A stretch of 64,000 nucleotides of DNA, taken from Casuarina equisetifolia (lineage: Eukaryota > Streptophyta > Magnoliopsida > Fagales > Casuarinaceae). The position numbers and the translations under genes were made by a program. Positions 24,041 through 37,700 of the stretch are shown piece after piece; the first letter of the stretch is position 1, and the number at the start of each line of letters is the position of its first letter. The stretch spans positions 2,420,501 to 2,484,500 of the forward strand of contig CM052358.1 of assembly GCA_028551475.1 (NCBI GenBank), written 5' to 3'. Below the pieces are notes generated by a model. It was not told where the DNA came from and did no database searches. It saw nothing but the letters and a program-made list of their open reading frames with translations.

Positions 24041-27000
24041 TTAAGAAAGCCAATTTAAGTTAACATCTTTTGTAGGCACCTTTACTTGTAGATTGCTCAG
24101 GGATTCTTTGATAGACTCCCATGCCTTGGCCCTTGTCTCATCACAAGTCACAAGCTTCAAATGTTCAAGACCCGAAGTTGATGGTGGTAGTGCATTGCGC
24201 AACCTCAAGCACCCTTCCATGTGAAGCTTTTCCAAATTACACAACTCGCCAATGTGTTTTGGCAACTCAGTAATCTCTGAGCAATTAGATATGTCAAGAA
24301 TGCTTAAATTACGAAGTTTTCTGATTGATTCTGGCAATTCCAACAACATAGAACAAGATTTAAGCTTCAACATTTCCAAATTTGTTAACTCTCCAAGCTT
24401 CTCAGATAGTTTAGACAACTTATGAAAATTGGTAATGCTGAGTTTTTTAAGGCAAGTAAGCTCGCACAACCTATTAGGCAACTCTTCCAAATCATTACAA
24501 TAATCAATGTTTATTTCTGTTAGGTTTGGCAATGCTTGTGAAATCTTGGTTGTATAGTCCCCAAAAGCCCCTCTAATATTACACATAAACAAGGACATCT
24601 TCTCCAAACTCCTTAATTGTATTGGGGCATTGCAAAGGGAAGAAATTGACACCTTTTCCAATCTGATTTTCTTTAAACAAGATGCAAATTTAAGTAGTTG
24701 AAAGTTACTTAACTTTGCACAAGAAAAGCCATAATTTGTGACAATTAGAACCTTGAGCTTATGCATCTTTTTAACAAACTTTGGTAAGGTGTAATTCTCT
24801 GCTTGAAAATTTAGAACTAGAACCTCAACATTGGATGGTTGGATATTGCACCAATTTGCTTGGAACTCTTCATCTGCAAAAATATTTGTATGAGTCTATG
24901 GGTCACAACTTGTGTAAAGATGTGTATGAGAATGTTTCAGAGTGAAAAAGACGAACCCACCAGTTGAAATAGAAAGGATGCGTGCACTAATATGTTGTAA
25001 CTTTTGTTTTGTCCAACATCCAATCTGCTTCTGTTTTATCCACCAATCAGGAAAATTGTTGCTAGATATGTTTACAATCAATCTTTCCCTTTGTTTTATT
25101 AGCTTTTCTGCCTCTTCGCCACTTTGATCCATGGCTAGTTGTCTAAGAAGATTATGTTGTAAGACAAAGTCTTCACTGTAATATTTACCAACATCTTTTC
25201 CAGCTTCCCTGGTCAATGAGGAAAAAGGTTACATAATTTGAAAAGATTCAAAATTCTTTCGTCTTTAAAAGAAAAATATGAATTCTACCGATCAGCATCC
25301 AAATGCGGATAACCTAGGTAAATGAAATCAGCATGTGAATGTGTTTAGGGTTACCAAACTCAGATCTACGTGAAAATCTACATAAAGGTAAAGCTCATAG
25401 TAGAAACCCTCCTTTAATCCTAGCAAGTATAACTTTCCTCCTTTCTAATTCTTTTTTTATAATTGGCTTTCCATATGGAGATCCATAAGCTAGTATGAAA
25501 GGTAGTACTTTGTCACTCAAAGTTTGACATAATGTCACCAAAATAAGGAGCTCACCCTGTTGTAAGACGAACAATATTTTGGGTCTATGCACAACGAACT
25601 CAATATATTACAACTAGCAAGTAGCAATAAAAGGATGAAGAGAACAGCTTTCAAGAAAATTACATGATACAAGTAAAATGCCAAAATACCTCATGAGCAC
25701 AAGCCTAGCCATATTCCGGCGAGTTATTTGATGTAGTTTTGTGATGGCATCCAATCCATCTGGATCTAGATTGTATAACTCGGCCCACATATCAATGAGG
25801 GCAGTTACAGGAATTCTTTGGCTTGCGGGAAACAAACCTAGGTCTAGAAAACACTCCCGGAGACCCACGATATCACCCAAGTCAGAAAAGCTCCTCTTGA
25901 GACAATCAAGCACCGTCCTGCTGGGATCAATCGCAAAATCACCACTAGACCATCTTTTTACCCAACTCTGCCAGGCCTCTGGAGGCTGCCGATGAAGCGA
26001 TCCTCCAATAACTTTAAGGGCCAGAGGGAAGCCCCCACAGACCTTCAGCATCTACAAAGCAAGCCAACCAAATAAAGTTAGTTGTTATTTGGCGGTCGCA
26101 GGGGTAACATTAGCCACAAATCGAGTAATAGAAACCACGTTTGTCGTTTGCCAATATGAAAACATGGTTTGAATGTCTCGTTTTTCCATATTCACTTATG
26201 TCTGGAGAGAAATAGTGTACACGGAACAAAGCAAGCGAGCATAAATGCATGCATGAGTATGCAAAAATGAATTTAGAAGGTAGCCATAAATTACATACTT
26301 ATTGAAGCAAGTATTGTCATAATGTATTTTTTATACACAGGGAGTCAAAGTACCTTTTCTATATCTTCTTCATTTGGAATCGAAGAGCTTCCTTCTCCCA
26401 GCCCTGCTGAGTAATGTAAAAGATTTTTCGCATCTTCATCATTGAAGTCACCAGAACCTGGTAATCTAGGATGTCAAACACAAATTTCTTGAGAATGGAT
26501 TCTGACCGGACATCATCCAGGATCAACAATATAGAACTTTTAATTTCTTCAAGTAGTATACGCAACCGATTAGCTGCATCATCATCATCTTGAAAGCTGG
26601 GTGCTTGACGACCCTTGTGATGAAATAGGTTCCTTACAATGTCCTTTAAGTTGGGAGTTTTTGAGACTTGGACGAAGAAAATATTGTCCCCGTATGTGCC
26701 TATCCAAATATAATAGTTAAGAAAGCTATGCTGCCACCAAAAAGCACATTTCATGTCTAGTAACAAATACAACATAGTTAAGAATGCTGTGCTGCCACCA
26801 AAAAGCACATTTCATGCTTCGTAATAGAAACAGTGTTGTTGACAAAGCTACCACCAAAAGGCACATCACAATACTTCTATACAGGACAAATATGATAGTT
26901 GAGCCATGAGAAATGAAAAATTTCCGAAACAGTGCTATTAATTAAATAAATGTGAAAATGGTTTTTTCCGTTCGCTTGCTACTCTTCTATAGCAGCAACT

Positions 27001-27887
27001 CCAGTATACACATCATTTCAAAAGCACTAAAATGAGTATAGTAGATTAAAAAAAAAAAATCTACCAATGTTTTCCCTTATGACACAAGATCTTTTCAAAT
27101 CATCTTTCAATAATTTGAACTCTTAGAGTGAATGCATCACCATTCGCATTAGTTCAGGTCAAAAAAAAAAAAAAAGACAACTTTAGAAAGTAATTTACTT
27201 TTATCAACGTCCTCTTAAAAAGGTTCAATATACTTCTAATTTTTCATAAAGCACTTGGCTATTGCCCCGTAAAGTTGTATATACCTTTAATTTTCTCATC
27301 CTGACAAAGCTTTTTCACCAGTGTGGTCTTTCCGCATCCTCCAGGAGCAGATAATATAAGCACCGACACCTTCTCATGGAGTAGCTGCCTCTTCAACTCC
27401 CTCACGGGCTCATCGCACCCAACAATAAAGCTAGGGGGTTGAGGAACCGTGCAAGAGAGCCCAACATTCCTCATCTCATTTTGAGCGTCGCGGATATCAT
27501 CCACGGCAACAGCAATCTTCCATAAAGCCGTTGCATTAACGATGGAAGGAAAAAATCAATAAACTCCTGAAGGTCCGCTTCCAACTGAGAGAGTTTGCTC
27601 CAGTATATGTATATCTTGTAGAGGTTCCACTTACTGATTTCCAGGCACTTCCGAAGGAGCTCCTTGCGTTCATCATTTTGTTGGTTGAAGCTCCTTATTT
27701 CCTTTGCTTTCACATTCAATTTTTCGGTTGACTCGCTTATCCGTTCAACCCCGCTAGTCAAAGTTTCTAGCTTTGTTTCGAGGCTTCTGAGAAGGGATTT
27801 GAACATACAAGCTCTCTGAACCACATCCTTAAGTAATGGATACAACTCTTTTAGTGCCGATCCAAATGGCTCTAGAACATCTGCCAT
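24041..27887 (-). pseudogene. RNL copy B: RPW8-NB-ARC-LRR, damaged
   Basis: A five-exon NRG1/At5g66900-type helper NLR. Exons: 27887-27285, 26699-26354, 26051-25690, 25208-24961, 24873-24041. Exon 1 begins MADVLEPFGSALKELYPL with the RPW8 helix bundle and ends with P-loop SAPGGCGKTTLVKKL. Its frame breaks between about 27515 and 27545 (FFLPS shifts into the frame of NATALWKIAV). Exon 2 has DDVR where DDVW is usual, and a net loss of about 46 nt right after LVTS, removing RNBS-B and shifting frame. Exon 3 has CGGFPLALKVIGG and ECFLDLGLFP. Exon 4 has LQHNLLRQLAM (QHN in place of QHD). Exon 5 is intact and ends LNWLS. Two frame breaks make a full product impossible. Intron 1 holds a ~61-bp tandem duplication (26715 and 26776). 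Confidence 0.88.
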
Positions 27888-28021
27888 TACGTTGTGTAGC
27901 CAACAAACACAAAAGTTCCAATATGGGGGAGAAGAAAAGAAATCCAAGATTTTGTGCTTAATATCCTCGGTAGCTAAGTAAACAACGACAACACTCGCCC
28001 AATCTATGGCAGCTGATGAGG

Positions 28022-28744
28022 CTGCCAAGCGAAAAAAAGGAAACAAAAATAGAGAATCAGAAGGAAAGAGGAGCTCTTGCATGCATTAATCTTTAGGATC
28101 TAGTAAAACAAGGACACACTCTAGTCAGGTATGCCCAAAACGAAATGTAAGCCAACTTATACCTCATATCTTGCATTTTCTCATTGATAAGGAAGTAGAG
28201 CAGCCAATATAAACAACATCAATCAGTGATAGCAGGGAAAGAAGAATGGAAGAAAAAAGCAATCGATTCGCACCTTACTCTGCAATTGAGCATGTATGTT
28301 AATGTCATGAACCTGGAAGTTCAAGTTTGAGCCTAACAAAGGTAGAGAATCAGAGGAAAATAAAAGCTCTTTTAACCGCTATATTTAGAGTATAAGAAAA
28401 TAAGAACACATTCTATGAGATCTTGTATCTTCTCACGTATGCCGAAAATATAAGACAGCTTCTAAATGAGACCTTGCATCTTCTCACTGTTTTTTTGTGC
28501 CGGTGAGGAAGTGTGCAGAAAATATAGGCAAAATCAATTGAGACAGCAGGGAAAGAACAAACGGAAGAGAACGAATGTATGCATCTTCGTCAAAAGCTGA
28601 AAACGGATTCCACTAGCAGTGATATTAGTAGGAAAGGTTATGTATTTTTTGTTGACTGACTTCAAGTCTCGTCCCCTATGGGGTTCATCTTGCTGTAAAG
28701 CAACGCGATATCGGGAAGAGGATTAATAATATTCTTTGTTGACT
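28022..28744 (-). promoter_or_regulatory. 5' leader of copy B: probable UTR intron and W-box pair
   Basis: A likely 5'UTR intron runs from donor gcagagtaag|gtgcg (28273-28272) to acceptor ttcgcttggcag at 28022; both sites are conserved in copies D, F and H. Further upstream lie TTGACT cores at 28652-28657 and 28739-28744, matching the WRKY-binding W-box. The order leader exon, intron, short second leader exon, ATG is inferred. Confidence 0.5.
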
Positions 28745-29209
28745 GACTTCATCTCAAAAGAATCTTATGTTGCACAAGGTGCCTTTGGAATCTCCCACGA
28801 GGACTGACGAAGGGCCCGAAGCACCAAACGAGTTCGAGGGCATATTGTTTAGTTCTTAGAAAGTTCCGCAAACACCTTTTGGAATTTGAAAAAAAAAAAA
28901 ACGATTTCCCATTTTATACGGGTTTTGTGGCGGAATGCATCAAATGTGCCGAAGTTCTACAACGTTGGTGTCAGTCTGAGTGAAACTCCTGGTTGTTTGT
29001 TTTGGAGAAATTCCTATAAACGAAGAGAATCTAGGTTCTGCCCCCACCTTTTTTTCTTCTTTTTTTCTTTTTCAATACAAACACAAACTTGGCTAAGATA
29101 TTGAAAATCCTTACTTTGCCATCCCAATCACTCAAGGCAAAGCAATTCCTTTTCTCACTGCCAGTTGGTCCCCAGACAATTCCTCTTGTTGCATCAACTA
29201 ATCTTATTC

Positions 29210-29800
29210 TTTAAACCAGTATGTAAGATTGATAAAAATAAATATTTTTATGTATTCCTATAATATCAGTGTGTATCAAACTATGGTGGTGGTTGGATGG
29301 GGAAGCCAATAATTGTAGCCCCAATTCATGCGGTTGCTTCGCTTCTAAGTCCATGAGGGAAACGAGGAAGCTTCGGGCTGGGTTCCCATGGCAACAACTT
29401 TATGCGCTTCATACTCTTCCTTATCTCAACTTTGCTTTGTCTAGGGTGATTCTTGTTTTATTGCTTCTTGACTTAAAGAGATGTGCAGTACTTGAAGGGT
29501 CGTCCTTTTCTCTATGTAGGGGAACATCATGTAAAGATTGTTTATCTCTGCAAGGAAACAATATGCAAAGACTGTTTTCGCAGACCCTTGAAAGGAAGTG
29601 CTAACCCTAAAAGGCCGTTGTGAGTACATTGTCTAACCCTTTTTTTGGTCAGCACGAGGGAAACTGTGAGGAAACTGTAGAACCTGAGATAAAACAATCG
29701 CCTTCCACTTCTCTTTTTCTTTTCTCAGCATGGTTGACGTTGACTTGTCTACATGTTTGATGACTCTCTTTTCTTGGGTACCAAGGAAATTCATTGGCTT
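29210..29800. repeat. Distal 5' block of RNL unit B
   Basis: Copy of the block seen in units A, D, F and H: caaactatggtggtgg at about 29277 and catggttgacgttgac near 29730. It differs from the others by a ~150-bp extra segment (about 29450-29640) absent from D and F. Confidence 0.7.
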
Positions 29801-30309
29801 CTTTGTTTCTTGGAGCCTGGGTTAGTTGGCGAAGCCTAATCATGCCATCACTTATTGGACGGGCTGCCTTACGAGCAGCGTTTGAGCTGGTATTCTATAT
29901 TTCTCGCTATATTTTGTTTGCTCTAACTCGAGAAGGGTGAAGAAATACTCGTGGGATACAAAAGTTGCACACAAAAGAAAGAGGAGAATATTAGTTTGCC
30001 TATATTCTTCTTCTTCTTCTTGCAATTGCCATCACAAATGTGCTTATTTCCTCCGAAATACATAAGAAATCAAATGTCATGGATTCTCAATTATATGCTA
30101 CGAGTGTTCCATGACTATCACGTAATTATTATTTATTTACACATCCCACATTCACAAACTACTACATCAATTTGGAACCATGTTCATTTCTATGGCATAG
30201 GGCTAAACTTACTACCCATTTGAACTCTCGTTCTCTCTTAGGTAACATTAGCTCCATGTAAAGTTTGTCATGGAAATTCTCAAACAAACACAATCCTCAA
30301 AAATCATGT

Positions 30310-31095
30310 TTGTGAAGCCAATTCCGGTTGACATCTTTTGCAGCAACCTCTACCTTTAGATTGCCAAGGACCTCCTCCATAGGCTCCCTTGACTTGGCCC
30401 TTCCTTGCCTTATCACATATCACAAGCTCCAATTGCTCAAGATTGAAGGTCCAATCTTAAGCACCCTTTCATGTGGATCTTTTTCAAATTATGCACTTTA
30501 ACAATGTGTTTTGGCAATTTTGTAAGGCTTAGGTAGTATGATATGTCAAGAATGCTTAACTTATTAAGGCTTTTTTATTGATTTTGGAAATTCTCACAAA
30601 TCAACACATGACCTAAGTCTTAACACTTTCAAATTTGTCAAATTTCCAATTCCTTGTAGTATGACAATTGATAACACCGAGTTTCTTAAGCAAGCAATTT
30701 TAACTAACCCATTAGGCAATTCCATCATATAATTGGAATAATCATTGTTTTTCTCCATTAAACTTTGCAATGCGTATGGAAGTTGGGTAGAACAATTCCT
30801 AAAAGCCTTATCAACATTACATAAAAAGAAGGATATCTTCTCCAAACTCTTTAACCATATTGGGGTATTGCAAAGAGAAGTGATAGACACCTTCTCCAAT
30901 CTAATTTTCTTTAGAAAGGATGCTAACTCAAGTAACTAAAAATTCCTCAATGTAACACAAAAAAGTAAGCCATAATTAGTAACAATCAAAACCTTTAACT
31001 TATGTGCCTTTGCTATAAGCTCGGGTAATATGTAATTTGTTGTTTGAGAATTTAGAACTAGAACCTTAACTTCAGATAATTGAATATTGCACCAA
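30310..31095 (-). pseudogene. RNL copy C: degenerate LRR exon
   Basis: An exon-5-only remnant. Recognisable pieces are EKVSITSLCNTPIWLKSLEKISFFLCN, NDYSNYMMELPNGLVKIACL and GNLTNLKVLRLRSC, interrupted by stops and indels. The start of the exon, with the usual NYTLPEF-like region, is also decayed. No RPW8 or NB-ARC sequence adjoins it; its upstream side is a different flank shared with the E and G fragments. Confidence 0.8.
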
Positions 31096-31640
31096 AGTCC
31101 TACTACAGTCCAAACTCAATGCGAACAAATGACCTTTTCCTTCGACCTTTAAGTGACTTCGACTCATGTAACTTCCAAGAAGTTGTTTAGGTCCTTAGTC
31201 TAATTTTGAGCAATGCAATCTAGAGCCAACTTACCTTTTGTTATATATGGGCTGTTGTGCTCTGTTTTTAGCAAGCAAGAAGTAGTACCAAGTAGTCTAT
31301 TATCTTATCTCTCTAGCTACATCCGGTTGTTAAATTTCTTCTTGTCAGACATCGTACGATTTCAAAGCATATTAGTTAGTTTTTAGTAGGTTCTGTAAAC
31401 AACATTTGGGATTTAGAAGTAAATCGATTCTCAATTTTGTTTCGATATTGCGTCCCTAAAGATTCCAGTAAATAAGTGCAAAAACATTTCGAGACGTGAA
31501 CAATCGATGAAGGGCAGCACACGTGGTAGCAAGCTGAATATTGAGACCGTAAAGGAAACATTGAATATGGGCACAAGGGCGTACATATGAGTTGAGCTGT
31601 AAGTCGAACGTAAGAATGTTTCTAGCATGGTAAAGGACGA
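31096..31640. repeat. Flank shared by LRR fragments C, E and G
   Basis: Starts accaaagtcctactacagtcc and contains gcaatctagagccaacttacc and gtactctgttttta-like text. The same flank follows the LRR remnants at about 46540, 49240 and 56195. It marks a second duplication unit, separate from that of the full-length genes. Confidence 0.7.
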
Positions 31641-31839
31641 TTTACAGGCTTCTTTTAATTCAACGTATGAATATTTCTAGCCAATAATTGATTCATATCG
31701 TTCTCAAAGCAGTCCAATATCATTGGTCGGGCAACCCATACACGATAAAAAGCTAGTCCATTTTATGTTTATGTGGTGGAACCTTCTTCTGGGTGGTGTT
31801 TGCCATTTCCTTTGAGGGCTGCGAGGCTGTACATTCTAT

Positions 31840-33950
31840 GGACTCTGTAGCGCCGTCCATGCGTGAGTCTGCAACCGGACCAAGGAACGGAATAGTTATG
31901 TTGAGCTTGGTCTAATTCGTTCGTGTACTTGTGCTCTTCAAATATTAGTGTGGTTTAGCTATGCTTGTTCAATAAATAATTAGTGTTGCATTAATAGTTC
32001 TTGTATTGTGTGCATGGGTATGCAGCTTGAACTGTGTACTGAATTCATGCCGAACTTAGTTTAATCTGTCTATCTACTTATGGTTCTTCAAAATGTGGTG
32101 TTGTTTAGCTGATGTTTGCTAATTTGTTTTTCTACTTGTGGCTATTCAAAACATGGTGTTGTCTAGTTGATGTTTGTTCAATACATAGTTACTGTTCCAT
32201 TGTAGTTCTTGCATTGTTGCTATTGTTTCTCTCAATCGAAATTGCTCTTCATTTCTCTATTTTTGCCGCAACTGCAGTCCAAACTGTAGCTGCTTCGTCT
32301 CTGTTTTGTTGCCAAACTGCAGTTATTTGATTCCGGTCTTGTTTGCCGTAATTGACCAAGAAAATACCCCCACTTTCACTGCTTTCATTGTGAGGATTGA
32401 TTTTAATAGAGATAAGAAAGAAAGAACCGACATATCATTTGTGCCTGCTCACATTCTCTTTTTTATATTATTTAATCTTATTTTTATATCCTCTTTGAAA
32501 TGAAAGACATCTGACCTTCATACAAAGTTTTAAGAAAACATATTTTGTAATATAATATTTGAATTTCGATCTCAGTATTATATTTCTTGATTTGTAAATA
32601 ACAAGAATGAGAATCCATTGTCTCATTCTCTAGGAAAATGTGTTCATTGATAAGGATTTGTCTCACATCATTTAGACACTATTATTGAACATCTTCTTTA
32701 CAAGTTAATTTTAAGAAAAAATATAGTATCAACGTTTATCTTTCAAGTGAATATAATCATATTGTAGCACAAGATTGTCTAAAATCTTTCTTATAATATC
32801 ACTCATGAAACCTAAAATTTCATCTATGGTCATAATGGAGCACATTGAAATGTCTCAAATTGTTTATAATATGAAGTTACTTTATGTAAAAGGGAAATAT
32901 GTTTCCTTATATGTAAGGTTTAAGGGTGAAATTAACTTTCTAACATTATATTTAAACTCATGTTCAAATTAATTTTTTTTTCTCCTTACAATAAAATTCT
33001 TGTGAAAAAATACCTTTTTTTATATTTGAGAAAGAGAATGTACTAAAAATGGCTTATATCTCTGCAAAATAGTATGCAGAGAATATCTTTGCATAAGATG
33101 AGGTCAATTACAAGTAAATTTAGTCCTATAAATGACCAACCAATTGATGCTTCTTAGAAAAGCGAGGTGTATTACCTATAATTCTGTTTTCCAGAGGTGT
33201 CTTACCCACAGTTCTGGTTTTCAAAAAAGGTGTCTTACCTATAGTCTAATTTAATTTGAAAAACAAAACTCCAAGTTTTACCAGAGCATTGGAAACTCAA
33301 TTGAACACCCTTGGAATCTATGCCTGATTATATTTGGTATAATTGATTTCTCAAGTAACTAGTCAGCCATTCTGAACCACATCACCCGTGGTGCAAGACA
33401 AACTAATTCTTATGCAACTTAATACCACTTTTCTCATGTAGACACTATTTTTTTTTTTTGAGATAATCTTTATAATCCACTAAAACAAAGAAATTTTTTA
33501 TCAAGCTGTCAATGATATTGATAGAGTTGATACGAAATTTAGTATGCATGGTAAACATACTCCATTGATTTGATAAAATGTTCATACAATTGAAAGTTAG
33601 TAGGTGATGTAATAGCATAATATAAAATAGATAAATGAAAGGACAATGAACATTGAGATAGTATAGTACTTTGGCATTGGACTTGAAGAAAGTTTTGTGG
33701 GAAAACGGTTGTTTGTTTAATTTGGTTTTCCAAGAGGAGTGACAAAAAGCTCTTCTAGGGGATAATTGAGACAAAGAATGAGAAATTTTGAGATTCAAAA
33801 ACTTCATAATGGAAAGAAAGAAACTGTAAAAGGCCTTAGAAACACAAAAAGGTCACATGTACTCATGAAGTAAAATAAAATTGAAACTAGGATTGGGAAA
33901 GAAGGGCTTTTCTATTCCCACACTTTTTCCTTTTGGACAATAACACTAAC
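31840..33950. other. Spacer without recognised gene
   Basis: Contains a degenerate ~75-150 bp tandem repeat at 31930-32230 (gttcttcaaaatgtggtgtt, then tagctgatgtttg), three short ~33-bp repeats of a gaggtgtnttacc motif at 33170-33245, and a stretch at 33655-33820 that recurs at 57010-57140. Nothing encodes a recognisable protein. Confidence 0.45.
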
Positions 33951-34709
33951 ACCATGCTGCTTGGCGTTGTTTAGCTTTCTTGTTGAGCCTATCCGATGAA
34001 GCCTCTTGCCGAAAAATAAGTTTTTCACTATAACTTACTTTGGTATGAAAACGTGAATAGATACTCCTGGGATTGATGTGTTTGCCCAAACAAGAGAAGC
34101 AAGAGGAAGGAAAAAGAAAGAGTTGGAGTTATAAAAAGTTCATGCATAAAAAGTTTTGGTTATTTATTGTGATCATGATCCTTAACACATTGCAAAAATT
34201 ATAGAAAGGAACAAATATTTTCATTAATATCAACGGGAGAAAATAATAGATAGAATGGCACGATTTCCTACCATATGCAATGAGTATCTCATAACTATGA
34301 CATAATTATTTCTTTCACACTACCAAAATTCAAGATTATGGAACCACATTAAATAACGATTTCCACATAAAGAAGTTAAGAAAGGTTACAATAACATGCT
34401 AGAAAAAAAAAAGATTTTAAGTTCAATAGGTGTTTCACAAATTCTAGTTAACTTCATTGTCTTTTTTAGAAGAAAAAAAAAACATATGGACAACAACTTT
34501 ATTACCTTAATCTACTCACCACATTTTCTAAACAAGCATAGTACTCAAAAATCGTGATTACGAAGCCAATTCAAGTTGATATCTCCTCTTGTAGCCACCT
34601 TTACTTGTAGATTGCTTAGAAACTCTTGGATATACTCCCATGTCTTGGCCATAGCCTCATCACAAGTCACAAGCTTCAATCGCTCAAGATCCAAAGTGGA
34701 TGGAGGTAG

Positions 34710-37700
34710 TTAACCACGCAATCTCATGCATCCTTCCATGCAGAGCTTTTCTAAGTTACACAATTCACCAATATGTTCTAGCAACTTATTAATACTTAAA
34801 CAATCAGATATGTCAAGAATTCTTAACTTACAAAGCTTTTTGATTGAATTTGGCAAACCAAGCAAATCAGTGCAGGACCTAAGCCTTAGTATTTCCAAAT
34901 TTGTCAACTTTCCAAGCTCTTCGGAAAGTTTAAACAACTTATAACAATTGGTGATGCTGAGTTTCTTGAGGCAATAAAGCTCACATAACCTATTAGGCAA
35001 TTCCTTCAAATCATTGCAATAATCAATGTTTATCTCCATTAGTTTCGGCAATGCATCTGAAATCTTCATAGTATAATCCTTAAATGCTTGTCCAATATTA
35101 CACATATAGAAAGATAACTTCTCCAAACTTATCAATGGGGCATTGCAAAGGGAAGGAATTGACACCTTCTCTAATCTGATTCTCCTTAGATTAATTGCAA
35201 GAGCAAGTTGCGGAAAATTACTTAACTTTGCAAAAGAGAAACCATAATTTGCAATAATCAAAGTCTTTAGGTTCTGCATCTTTATTACAAAATAAGGTAA
35301 TGTGTAATTTTGTTCTTGGAAGTTTAGAAGTAACACCTCAACTTTGGATGGTCCAATGTTCCACCAACTTGAAGGGAAGTTTTCATCTGCACAAAATATC
35401 CATATCGTCTCATAGGTTACCAAATGACTAGTTTATAAGTTAGAAATTGTGCAAGGATATGTGTGAGGCTGTTTGAGTGAGAAAAAGGAACCCACCAGTT
35501 GTGATAGACAATAGTTGCGCATTGATATGTGCAGGGCTGTTTGGAAGATCATTTTGACTTGTGTTCAAAATTAGTCTTTTTCGTTCCTCTATTAGCCCCT
35601 TGCTACTTTCATCAATAGCTAGCTTTCTAAGAAGATCATGTTGTAAGACAAAGTCTTCATTATAGTATTTACCAACATCTATTCCACCTTCCCTGGTAAA
35701 TGAACAAAAGGTTATGTGCATTAAAGAGATTCAAATTCTTTAGTTTTCACAAAGAAATAATAAATTCTATGAATAGGCTTCCAAATGAGGATAACATAAG
35801 TAAATGAAATCAACGTATGAATGTGTCTAGGATTGTCAAGCTCATATCTATGTGACAATCTACATAAAGGTAAAGACCGTAGTGGAAATCCTACATTAAT
35901 TCTAGCATGTAGAACTTTTCTTCTTTCTAGAAATTGGCTTTCCATGTGAAAATTCATAGGCTAGAATGAAAATTAGTACTTTTCCAATCCACTGGTCAAG
36001 TAAGCTATGGTATATTGGCAGCAAAATATAGAGCTTGCAATGCAAGAGGGCAATAATATTTTGGGTATATTACAACCTGTGAAATCATGAAGAGCACAAT
36101 CTTTGAGAAAATTACATGATGCAAGTAAAAAAGCTAGAATACCTCATGAGCACAAGACTAGCCAGATTCCGACTGGTGATTTCGCGTAGCTTTATAATGG
36201 CTTCCAAACCATCGGCATCTAGTTTGTACAATTCTGCCCACATATCAATGAGGGCAGTAACGGGGATTCTTTGGTGTTTGGGAAACAAACCTAGGTCCAG
36301 GAAACACTCCTTCACGACATCATCCAAGACATCAAGGCTCCTTTTGAGACAGTCAAGCACCATCCTATAGGGACCAATGGTAGAATCACCCTTAGACCAA
36401 TTCTCTACCCAACGCTGCAAGGCCTCCGGAGGCTGCCTTCTAAGTGATCTTCCAATAACACTAAGGGCTAGAGGGTAGCCCCCACATTCCTGCAGTATCT
36501 ATAAACCAAGCCAACCAAATAAAGTTAGTTGTTTAGCGGTCATAGGGGTAGTATTGGCTTCAACTCTAATGATCTACACAACGTTTGTCTTCTTTTTCTT
36601 TGATTTACTTAAGTTTTGGGGGTAAAATAATGTATAAGAAATAAAACAAGCAAGCATAACTGCATGTGTAAGTGTGGAAACAACGAAGTACGTAATTATG
36701 AAACAAGTATTTCCATCATAATTTCTCAAAAAGTAAGATTGGAGATAATATTAATTGTATTCCAAACATATGTGTATCCTAGGCAGCTAAAGTACCTTCT
36801 TCATATGTTCCTTCGTAATTGGAGGACTTCCGTCTTTCCACTCTGCCGAGTCACGCAGAAGTGTCTCTGCATCTCCATCGTTTAGTGGGGATAAGGGATA
36901 TGTTTTAAATCTATTTCCTTCAATCACGTTTCTCGAAGTCACCAGAATCTGGCACTCTGGGATATCGAAATTAAACTTGTCGAGAAAGGATTCTTCACCT
37001 TGAAAGCTAGGCAATTCTGACCAAACATCGTCCAGGATCAACAGTATGGGACCTTCAATTTGTTGAAATAAAGCACCTAGGTGGTTGACTGTATCTTCTT
37101 CACCTTGAAATCTTGGCAAAGGATGACCCATATGACCAGATAGTCTACTTACAATGTCCTTAAGGATTGGAGTTTCTGAGACCGGGACGAAGAAAATATT
37201 CTTCCCATATTTGCCTATCCAAATACAATGTAGTTAAAAAAGCTGTCACCAAGAAGCACATTTAATGTCTGACAACATTTCTACATGGAAAAGACATGAT
37301 GGTTAAGCCATAAGAAAGTAAATCCCAATCCCTATACCATTGAAGAGTAAGAAATAAACAAATTCTGAAACAATGTCATCAATTAAATAAATGTGAAAAC
37401 TGTTTTTTTCCCTTTCTTTTCTTTGGTTACTCTTCTATGTCAGCAACTCTAGTGTACTGGATGTTTCAAAACACTAAAATCAGTGCAGCAAACAAAAAGA
37501 AATGAACCAAAATTAGCGATGGCCTACATAAGATCTTCTATAACCACCTTTCTATTATGCTTGAAAAAGTTTGAACCCTCAACGTGAATGCATTGCCATT
37601 CATTTTAGTTCAGGTAAAACAGACAACATTATAAGTGATTTGCTTTTCCACGTACTTCAATATTTCATTAAGCATTTGGTTATTGCGATGGGCTACCTTT

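Noticed and set aside
26359-26808. Long frame at copy B exon 2 suggesting an N-terminal MLFGGSTAFL extension
   Set aside because: The extension is intronic, built from a 61-bp tandem duplication; the acceptor at 26700 gives the conserved exon start.
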